DNA of 5,227 nucleotides, taken from NCBI GenBank assembly GCA_964361185.1, contig CAYHZS010000050.1:1-5227 (forward strand), given 5' to 3'. Made by a program: the position numbers and the translations under genes. The stretch comes from JBAZYZ01 sp964361185 (GTDB lineage Bacteria > Patescibacteriota > Minisyncoccia > Phycocordibacterales > VMEP01). Of this stretch, positions 1-3,914 are shown in pieces (the first letter of the stretch is position 1; each line of letters starts with the position of its first letter). The notes beneath the pieces were generated by a model. That model searched no databases and was not told the origin of the DNA. It worked only from the letters and a program-made list of their open reading frames with translations.

Positions 1-19
1 TCATGAGACCCAAAGGAAA

Positions 20-39
20 CCCCGCACGCGAGTGCGGGG
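20..39. repeat. hairpin 1: 8-bp GC-rich stem with tetraloop
   Basis: CCCCGCAC (20-27) and GTGCGGGG (32-39) flank GCGA, a GNRA-type tetraloop when read on the plus strand. The stem is strong, but no U-run adjoins it: on the plus strand TTTTT occurs only 12 nt later (52-56), and the minus-strand side has only GTTTCCTTT. Confidence 0.85.
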
Positions 40-60
40 AGGACGTCATTGTTTTTGGCT

Positions 61-90
61 TATGCCAGTGTTTCGCAAAACACTAGCATA
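61..90. repeat. hairpin 2: 13-bp arms, 4-nt loop
   Basis: Positions 61-73 pair with 78-90 around CGCA. The only flaw is C66 opposite A85. In minus-strand RNA that pair is U-G, so the stem is fully paired only when transcribed in the rseP direction. Confidence 0.8.
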
Positions 91-103
91 GACTACGCAT
101 GAG

Positions 104-147
104 ATTTCCTTGCTCTAATGTTCTTAAGAACATTAGAGCAAGGAAAT
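104..147. repeat. hairpin 3: perfect 44-bp palindrome without spacer
   Basis: Positions 104-125 are the exact reverse complement of 126-147, with the axis at TTCTT/AAGAA. Twenty-two matched pairs with no loop is far beyond chance. It could extrude as a cruciform or fold into a long RNA hairpin on either strand. Confidence 0.9.
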
Positions 148-154
148 GATGATT

Positions 155-172
155 GTTATTTTGTAAAATAAC
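155..172. repeat. hairpin 4: 8-bp arms, 2-nt spacer
   Basis: GTTATTTT (155-162) and AAAATAAC (165-172) are exact inverted copies around GT. The element directly abuts hairpin 5 with no base between. Confidence 0.75.
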
Positions 173-206
173 TAAATTCTCAAATTCTCAAGAATTTGAG
201 AATTTA
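173..206. repeat. hairpin 5: 16-bp perfect arms, 2-nt spacer
   Basis: TAAATTCTCAAATTCT (173-188) and its exact reverse complement (191-206) flank CA. The stem is AT-rich. On the minus strand it is the first hairpin met after rseP, and the next bases (GTTATTTT) are T-rich, so it could serve as a weak terminator. Confidence 0.85.
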
Positions 207-219
207 ATATATGTCGGCT

Positions 220-261
220 GTTGATTGTTAGTTGTTAGTTGAAGGTCGTAGGTTATCAGTT
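220..261. repeat. heptamer repeat array at the rseP 3' end
   Basis: Six 7-bp units on the plus strand read GTTGATT (220-226), GTTAGTT (227-233), GTTAGTT (234-240), GAAGGTC (241-247), GTAGGTT (248-254) and ATCAGTT (255-261). It begins 3 nt after the rseP stop (TAG complement, 265-267). On the minus strand it starts TGTAACT, as does the array after holB. Confidence 0.75.
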
Positions 262-264
262 ACA

Positions 265-1368
265 CTACCCCACCACCAAGCGCACGATGTCGTTATAAGT
301 CACCACGACCATGAGAATCATGAGCAGAACAAATCCGACTCCATTTACCACATTCGCAAAAACTGGCTTAATTGGTTTCCTCATAACAGCCTCAATGAGC
401 ACGAAGAGAAGTCTCCCGCCGTCCAAAGCCGGTATGGGAATGATGTTTATCACGGCAAGATTGATAGAGATAATCGCGGTAAACCCGAGAAGATACACTA
501 GCCCGAGTGCTCCGGCATCCCCGACCATCTTTACAATTCCCACTGGACCGGTTATTGATGCTAGGCTTCCTTGACCCAAAAGCGCGTTTTTAAGGAGACT
601 CCAAAGCCCGCTTATCGTTTCGCTTAAAAGAAAATATGTGTTCTTTGCTCCCTCCAAAATGGCCCTGTGGACGGGAAGTTTCACTATGCCCACCACGTCC
701 ATGGCGATTCCGATAGCCGGTTTGCCCTCTGCTATTCCATCCCGAGGGACGATATCTACTTTGTTTTCCGCAACTCCTCTTTTGTAAGAAACCGTGATAT
801 TTGAATTTCCGTGGCTCGCCACAAACCCCTGGAGAGTCTCGGGAGTAGGGTTCAATAGTGAGTCCTGTTCCGAAGAGAGGAGCATTATTCGGTCTCCCGG
901 CTTAAGTCCCGCGTTTGATGCGGGAGATTTTTCCAAAACATTCGTGATGGTAAGTGAGACGTCTTTGGCATACGCTTCGTATCCTGAACCACTGATAATA
1001 GATGTAGGAAAACCGATCATAAAACCAAACGAAAGCAAAATCCATGCGAGGAGTATGTTGAAAATTACGCCCGCGGAAATTACCATCGCCTGAATCCATC
1101 TGGGCTTTGCCGTAAGGCTTCGCTTATGATCCGGTCCGCGCAAAGATTCATCATCCGGATTTTCTCCGAAAATCTTCACATAACCGCCGAAAGGAAGAGC
1201 ATTTATCGAATACTCCGTCTCTCCCTTTTTTTTACTCCAAAGCCTAGGAGGAAAGCCCACGGCAAATTCATCCACCCGTATTCCCGACCATTTAGCCACG
1301 ATAAAATGCCCGAATTCATGGGAAACAATCAGTATCACTAGTATGATGAGGAAAAGAATTATAGACAT
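265..1368 (-). CDS. rseP: RseP-family intramembrane zinc metalloprotease (site-2 protease)
   Basis: This 367-residue membrane protein cuts substrates within the lipid bilayer. In model bacteria the targets are anti-sigma factors and leftover signal peptides; its substrate here is unknown. The zinc-binding HEFGH motif is at residues 17-21 inside the first membrane helix, and the third ligand is in PALDGGR (D316). The GGYVKIFGE loop (61-69) follows the first helix, a second membrane segment spans about 93-120, one PDZ domain lies at about 137-210 (SPASNAGLKPGDRI), SITGPVGI is at 271-278, and two more membrane segments cover 289-310 and 340-357. One PDZ domain rather than the two of E. coli RseP is common in Gram-positive and other S2P proteins. 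The start is standard because only 16 residues precede HEFGH. No Shine-Dalgarno is visible. It follows frr after a 179-nt repeat element. Confidence 0.95.
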   Translation of the reverse strand: MSIILFLIILVILIVSHEFGHFIVAKWSGIRVDEFAVGFPPRLWSKKKGETEYSINALPFGGYVKIFGENPDDESLRGPDHKRSLTAKPRWIQAMVISAGVIFNILLAWILLSFGFMIGFPTSIISGSGYEAYAKDVSLTITNVLEKSPASNAGLKPGDRIMLLSSEQDSLLNPTPETLQGFVASHGNSNITVSYKRGVAENKVDIVPRDGIAEGKPAIGIAMDVVGIVKLPVHRAILEGAKNTYFLLSETISGLWSLLKNALLGQGSLASITGPVGIVKMVGDAGALGLVYLLGFTAIISINLAVINIIPIPALDGGRLLFVLIEAVMRKPIKPVFANVVNGVGFVLLMILMVVVTYNDIVRLVVG

Positions 1369-1406
1369 TTATTTTTTATATAATATGAATCATTAAACTG
1401 GTTTTT

Positions 1407-1542
1407 AAAATCACAAATATCAAGCACCAAATCACAAACAAATTAGAAATTCTAAATAAAAATCTAAACAAATTACGTTTCTAATTTAGATATTTAATTA
1501 TTAGAATTTGTTTGTAATTTGGGATTTGTGGTTTGGGATTTT
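1407..1542. repeat. large imperfect inverted repeat made of AAATCNC-type heptamers
   Basis: The 38-nt arms 1407-1444 and 1505-1542 are inverted copies that agree at 30 of 38 positions. Each arm is itself 7-bp periodic: the left has AAATCAC (1408-1414), AAATATC (1415-1421), AAGCACC (1422-1428) and AAATCAC (1429-1435). The right arm, read on the minus strand, has AAATCCC, AAACCAC, AAATCCC and AAATTAC. The 60-nt centre is AT-rich with further self-complementarity (AATTAGAAA near 1441 with TTTCTAATT near 1488). It fills nearly the whole frr-rseP gap, starting 5 nt after the frr stop. Confidence 0.8.
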
Positions 1543-1547
1543 GTCAA

Positions 1548-2099
1548 TTAGCCCATTAGTTCTCTCTCCTTCTTCTCAGTCAGAGTTTCAAGCTTATTAT
1601 TTGCTTCATCCACCAATTTCTGAAGTTCATCCTTATTCCTGAATTTCTCATCTTCAGGCATGACACCGGCTTTTTCTTTAGTTTGTATGTCATCCCAAAC
1701 ATCTTCGCGCGAAGTGCGGATTCTGATGCGCGCTTCTTCAAACTTGGCCCGAACTATTTTGGCCAATTGTTCGCGCCTTTCGGTAGTCAATGGAGGAAAA
1801 GATACTCTCATTCCATTATCATCCACGGATGTTCCCAATCCCAAATTGGCCGACACAATGACGCGCTCGATTTCTTTAAGCTGAGATTTATCCCACGGAG
1901 AAATGCGCAAGGTTCTGGAATCTTCTATGGAAATCGAGGCTACGTGAGAAATAGCCATTTTGGATCCGTATATTTCTACTTGTATTCCATCCAAAAGAGC
2001 CGGCGTAGCTACTCCGGTATGAATCTGGGAAAACTCTTTTCCAAGCCAATCTTCTGTATTTTTTGATTCGTTTTTGAAATCGCTGAAATTGTAAGCCAT
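1548..2099 (-). CDS. frr: ribosome recycling factor
   Basis: This 183-residue protein matches the usual length of about 185. With EF-G it splits post-termination ribosomes into subunits in the cytoplasm. Recognisable blocks are TGVATPALLDGIQVEIYG (28-45), DSRTLRISPWDKS (60-72), the hinge region SANLGLGTSVDDNGMRVSFP (83-102) and LTTERREQLAKIV (104-116), then a charged helix (117-183) that closes the three-helix bundle. One oddity is IHTGVAT where most family members read IRTGRA-, so two arginines are lost at the start of domain I/II. The start gives a standard N-terminus (MAYNFSDFK). The 11 nt before it are AT-rich with no Shine-Dalgarno; a TATTAA hexamer lies just upstream. The neighbour rseP is the gene that normally ends the frr-uppS-cdsA-dxr-rseP cluster; the three middle genes are missing here. 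Confidence 0.97.
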   Translation of the reverse strand: MAYNFSDFKNESKNTEDWLGKEFSQIHTGVATPALLDGIQVEIYGSKMAISHVASISIEDSRTLRISPWDKSQLKEIERVIVSANLGLGTSVDDNGMRVSFPPLTTERREQLAKIVRAKFEEARIRIRTSREDVWDDIQTKEKAGVMPEDEKFRNKDELQKLVDEANNKLETLTEKKERELMG

Positions 2100-2153
2100 A
2101 AATTGAAAATTTAATAACGTAAAACTTGAAACTTTTTTTGAATTCGTATTTTA

Positions 2154-2181
2154 AGTTAAAAGTTATAAGTTATGAGTTACA
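2154..2181. repeat. heptamer repeat array after holB
   Basis: Four 7-bp units read AGTTAAA (2154-2160), AGTTATA (2161-2167), AGTTATG (2168-2174) and AGTTACA (2175-2181). On the minus strand this begins TGTAACT, as does the array after rseP. It lies about 27 nt beyond the holB stop, in the 109-nt gap before frr. Confidence 0.75.
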
Positions 2182-2208
2182 GAATAGCATAATTACCCCG
2201 CATAGTAA

Positions 2209-2934
2209 CTAAGTAAATACCGGTGTAATTAATGCCACATGTTCCAAAAGCATTTTGACCGACGAAGAACGATCGTTGACGTAATTCTTGCATTTTAAGA
2301 GTTCCGTGAAAAATTCCCTGTGCCCTTTTGTCATTTTGGAAACCTGAATATTTCCGCGCACGACAGATTCAAGTTCATTAAAAAACAACACTATAAATTG
2401 CTTTTCTTTGTCTTCTATCAACTTTTTAACAAACGGAAGATTCAACCTATTTTCCACCGGCGTTTTAAGAAAAATACCTGCATCCCCTGTCGCAGGTCGT
2501 TGGTCGTTGGTTGCCTGCCCCGTAGCGAGTTTTGCTCTGCTACTTGGGATAAGTTTGACAACACGCACTCGCGATAATAGCGTAGGTATTATTTGTTTTT
2601 CACTTTGGACAACAAGGAAAATATAAGTTCCTTCCGTCGGCTCTTCAAAAACTTTAAGCAGGGCGTTCTGAGCTTCGCGCGTTATAGAATCAGTGCTTAT
2701 TATAAAAAATTTAAATTCTCCCCGCATGGGCCTAAATCCCTGCTCTTCTTTTAGTCGCCTGGATTCATCTATGCCGAAGACTTCGTATTCATCAAATCTG
2801 CAATCGGGGTTTCCCGCTATTTTTACGCCAAAAACTTTTTCTATCGCATCATTAATCTCACCTACCGTATTCCTGTTTGCTCCGGCAATAATATAGGCGT
2901 GTTGATTGGGAGATATGTCATCTTTCAAGCTCAT
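2209..2934 (-). CDS. holB: DNA polymerase III delta'-like clamp-loader subunit
   Basis: This 241-residue protein resembles the AAA+ core of DNA polymerase III delta'/gamma subunits, which help load the sliding clamp onto primed DNA. Diagnostic stretches are FGIDESRRLKEEQGFRP (53-69), FKFFIIS with following TDSITREAQNALLKVFEEP (74-99), YIFLVVQSE (104-112) and IIPTLLSRVRVV (115-126). The Walker A P-loop is absent, as expected for delta', and the usual SRC motif reads SRV. It is much shorter than the roughly 330-residue E. coli protein, keeping one core domain plus a reduced helical C-terminus (160-241). Residues about 137-151 (ATGQATNDQRPATGD) are encoded by a heptamer repeat inserted in frame just after the core. 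The start has no Shine-Dalgarno, but a promoter lies immediately upstream. The family is clear; assignment as delta' rather than another loader subunit is slightly less so. Confidence 0.85.
   Translation of the reverse strand: MSLKDDISPNQHAYIIAGANRNTVGEINDAIEKVFGVKIAGNPDCRFDEYEVFGIDESRRLKEEQGFRPMRGEFKFFIISTDSITREAQNALLKVFEEPTEGTYIFLVVQSEKQIIPTLLSRVRVVKLIPSSRAKLATGQATNDQRPATGDAGIFLKTPVENRLNLPFVKKLIEDKEKQFIVLFFNELESVVRGNIQVSKMTKGHREFFTELLKCKNYVNDRSSSVKMLLEHVALITPVFT
2489..2516. repeat. heptamer repeat array inside holB
   Basis: Four consecutive 7-bp units on the plus strand read GTCGCAG (2489-2495), GTCGTTG (2496-2502), GTCGTTG (2503-2509) and GTTGCCT (2510-2516). On the coding strand these are NNNRAC-type units, like the intergenic arrays. 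They encode the hydrophilic linker around QATNDQRPAT, where delta' proteins have no conserved segment. Although 28 is not a multiple of three, the frame stays open. Confidence 0.7.
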
Positions 2935-2945
2935 ATTTTGAGCTT

Positions 2946-2975
2946 ATTTTACAGCATTAATACTATACTTGACAA
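2946..2975 (-). promoter_or_regulatory. divergent promoter for holB
   Basis: On the minus strand TTGTCA (2975-2970) and TAAAAT (2951-2946) are 18 nt apart. The -10 box ends 11 nt before the holB ATG at 2934, so the message would have a leader of only a few nucleotides. Its -35 overlaps the plus-strand TTGACA by five bases. Confidence 0.55.
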
Positions 2976-2997
2976 ACATGGTTTGTTATAATATAAC
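2969..2997 (+). promoter_or_regulatory. sigma-70-type promoter for the plus-strand gene
   Basis: TTGACA (2969-2974) is followed after 17 nt by TATAAC (2992-2997), near-ideal for a housekeeping sigma factor. An overlapping alternative is the extended -10 TGTTATAAT (2984-2992), which needs no -35. Transcription would start near 3000-3004, leaving a leader of about 55-60 nt before the ATG at 3060. Confidence 0.75.
2972..2986. promoter_or_regulatory. operator-like palindrome between divergent promoters
   Basis: ACAAAC-ATG-GTTTGT is a perfect 6-bp inverted repeat with a 3-nt spacer. It sits in the spacer of the plus-strand promoter and touches the -35 of the minus-strand promoter. A dimeric regulator bound here would affect both. 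No regulator gene is present in the window, and 6-bp arms could arise by chance. Confidence 0.4.
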
Positions 2998-3047
2998 TGC
3001 TTCAGCTTCAGTAATTTGAACAGCACATCTCATCATACTTTTTTTGT

Positions 3048-3052
3048 GGAGG
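3048..3052 (+). promoter_or_regulatory. strong ribosome binding site, GGAGG
   Basis: GGAGG lies 7 nt before the ATG at 3060, the best Shine-Dalgarno in the window. It fixes the start of the plus-strand gene. None of the minus-strand housekeeping genes has one at the usual spacing. Confidence 0.88.
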
Positions 3053-3059
3053 CTGGCAA

Positions 3060-3464
3060 ATGGCAAGGATTCCGAGTATCACCGACATGCTACTCAAGAG
3101 GTTGTCCAGACGTATCAAGCCTGTCGGACGAGTCGAACCGGGAGAACCCCTCCGCTTCTATGCACGATGCAACCCGCGCGACAACTTCAGTTTTTACGGC
3201 GACCTGCGCAAACCCGCGCAGAAGCTGGTTGAAGTAGCGCGTATTGAAATGTGGCACCGGGCCGACACTACCATGGGCGTGTACCAATTCATGCCATCGG
3301 CGGCCGAGGTGTACGCGCAGATTCCCGAAGATATCCTGCCTCGGGTTGTCGCGTTCGAGACGTTGACTCCGGATTTCGGGGGAAAGCTCGAAGAAGCGCC
3401 ACATCTTCACGAAAACAAACACACATATCATCGCGCGACAACAGTTCTGTACACGAAACAATAG
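3060..3464 (+). CDS. hypothetical protein, 134 aa, single-gene transcription unit
   Basis: I do not recognise this family. The reading frame is supported by a GGAGG ribosome binding site 7 nt before the ATG, a good promoter upstream and an intrinsic terminator 8 nt after the TAG stop. It is the only plus-strand gene among minus-strand neighbours and is about 55% GC by hand count, richer than its flanks. The protein is soluble-looking, with no signal peptide or membrane segment. Residues 1-25 are basic (MARIPSITDMLLKRLSRRIK), the middle contains ARIEMWHRADTTMGVYQF, a predicted helix around EVYAQIPEDILPRVV follows, and the tail is rich in histidine (HLHENKHTYHRA, near residues 115-126). The frame is open on both strands, but the opposite-strand ORF lacks any of these signals. 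The histidines could bind metal and the basic start could bind nucleic acid; both are guesses. Confidence 0.85.
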   Translation: MARIPSITDMLLKRLSRRIKPVGRVEPGEPLRFYARCNPRDNFSFYGDLRKPAQKLVEVARIEMWHRADTTMGVYQFMPSAAEVYAQIPEDILPRVVAFETLTPDFGGKLEEAPHLHENKHTYHRATTVLYTKQ

Positions 3465-3471
3465 TAAGCGC

Positions 3472-3516
3472 GACCGCCCCAAGGAACAGACTTCCTTCGG
3501 GCGGTCTTTCTTTTAT
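3472..3516 (+). terminator. intrinsic terminator of the plus-strand gene
   Basis: GACCGCCC (3472-3479) pairs with GGGCGGTC (3499-3506), and inside it AAGGAA (3481-3486) pairs with TTCCTT (3492-3497). A single C/C mismatch separates the two stems and the loop is 5 nt. The T-rich run TTTCTTTTATATTT follows at once. This is a textbook Rho-independent terminator, 8 nt past the stop at 3464. It is oriented for the plus-strand gene, which supports that gene being real. Confidence 0.93.
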
Positions 3517-3642
3517 ATTTAGTGGGTTACGACTTTATTTTCTGGGCATAATATAGGCTAAACGTATACTCTTTAACTGAAAGTGAGATTAGTAGAGTAA
3601 CCAAACAACTTACTGTGTGTAAGTTTTGTGTTTTTTGCTTTC
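3517..3642. other. gap between plus-strand terminator and mreB remnant
   Basis: No gene is recognisable in this AT-rich stretch. A 7-bp stem with a 5-nt loop (AACTTAC 3607-3613 with GTAAGTT 3619-3625) is followed on the plus strand by a T-rich run (3624-3636). It could be a weak second terminator. Nothing else stands out. Confidence 0.4.
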
Positions 3643-3670
3643 TATAGACCACAAACTACCAACTAAAAAC
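3643..3670. repeat. heptamer repeat array at the end of the mreB remnant
   Basis: Four 7-bp units on the plus strand read TATAGAC (3643-3649), CACAAAC (3650-3656), TACCAAC (3657-3663) and TAAAAAC (3664-3670). All share the -A-x-x-(G/A)AC pattern. The array runs into the TAG stop of the remnant, whose complement begins at 3670. The unit resembles the arrays after rseP and holB and inside holB. Confidence 0.6.
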
Positions 3671-3726
3671 TAGCGTTTCGCAATAATAGATTTCTTGTAA
3701 GTGTTGAAACGTTCAAGAGCGATTCC
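3670..3726 (-). pseudogene. remnant of a second mreB 3' end
   Basis: Read on the minus strand, 19 codons including a TAG stop translate as GIALERFNTYKKSIIAKR. The true end of mreB is GIALEHLDTYKKSIIAKR; 15 of 18 residues agree, and by hand count 46 of 57 bases agree. Most base differences are at synonymous positions, which implies the copy evolved under protein-level constraint before it was cut down. Similarity stops abruptly upstream: the next in-frame codons are TTA, ATT and a TAA stop, leading into the inverted repeat. No start codon or body remains. It could be the tail of a deleted mreB paralogue, or the displaced original end of mreB after a rearrangement. Confidence 0.8.
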
Positions 3727-3734
3727 TAAAATTT

Positions 3735-3787
3735 ACCACATAGGAAATTTCCGGAAATCACTGCCATATAGGAATTTCCTATGTGGT
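3735..3787. repeat. inverted repeat with 15-bp perfect arms and nested palindromes
   Basis: ACCACATAGGAAATT (3735-3749) is the exact reverse complement of 3773-3787, with a 23-nt loop. Smaller alternatives are nested inside: a 10-bp perfect palindrome GGAAATTTCC (3743-3752) in the left arm, and ATAGGAA-T-TTCCTAT centred near 3775 in the right arm. The DNA or RNA could therefore switch between one large and two small hairpins. It directly abuts the mreB remnant. Confidence 0.85.
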
Positions 3788-3823
3788 TTTCTATATGATT
3801 GTGGTGGTTGTGGTTTCCCATGC

Positions 3824-3863
3824 TTCGGTATAATAGCCCGCGACCGCGGGCTATTATACCGAA
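3824..3863. repeat. 40-nt near-perfect palindrome (19-bp stem, 2-nt spacer)
   Basis: TTCGGTATAATAGCCCGCG (3824-3842) is followed, after AC, by its exact reverse complement (3845-3863). The stem has a GC-rich tip and is strong enough to act as a transcription barrier for either strand. Neither side carries a classical U-run, although the plus-strand side is moderately T-rich (from 3868). It lies about 45 nt past the mreB stop, where a terminator for mreB would be expected. Each arm contains TATAAT, so both strands show a -10-like hexamer. Confidence 0.85.
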
Positions 3864-3888
3864 AGACTTTTGCTTTGCTTTTGTCGGT

Positions 3889-3914
3889 GGCTACTACCTC
3901 TGGCCACTACCTCT
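3889..3914. repeat. 13-bp tandem repeat across the mreB stop codon
   Basis: GGCTACTACCTCT (3889-3901) is followed directly by GGCCACTACCTCT (3902-3914); one base differs. The second unit contains the mreB TAG stop (3907-3909, minus strand) and its last two codons, so the repeat straddles coding and non-coding sequence. This is seen directly; its function is unknown. Confidence 0.8.

Larger units (their letters stand above)
1..264. other. non-coding region downstream of rseP
   Basis: No gene is supportable here. From right to left it holds the heptamer array (220-261) and then five hairpins between 20 and 206, separated by 0-21 nt. The order suggests a structured 3' region for the rseP message. 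Bases 1-19 cannot be assigned. Confidence 0.7.

Noticed and set aside
20..39. Classical terminator at the left edge
   Set aside because: The stem is good but no U-run adjoins it on either strand.
20..206. CRISPR array or tRNA cluster
   Set aside because: The five hairpins share no repeat sequence or regular spacing, and none forms a cloverleaf with tRNA-conserved bases.
232..501. Plus-strand frame across the rseP 3' end
   Set aside because: It begins in the heptamer array and is antisense to the conserved end of rseP; low-complexity, without start signals.
3090..3482. 130-codon open frame on the minus strand opposite the unknown gene
   Set aside because: It has no ribosome binding site or promoter, its start lies inside the plus-strand terminator, and its protein looks like an antisense shadow. 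All signals favour the plus-strand frame.
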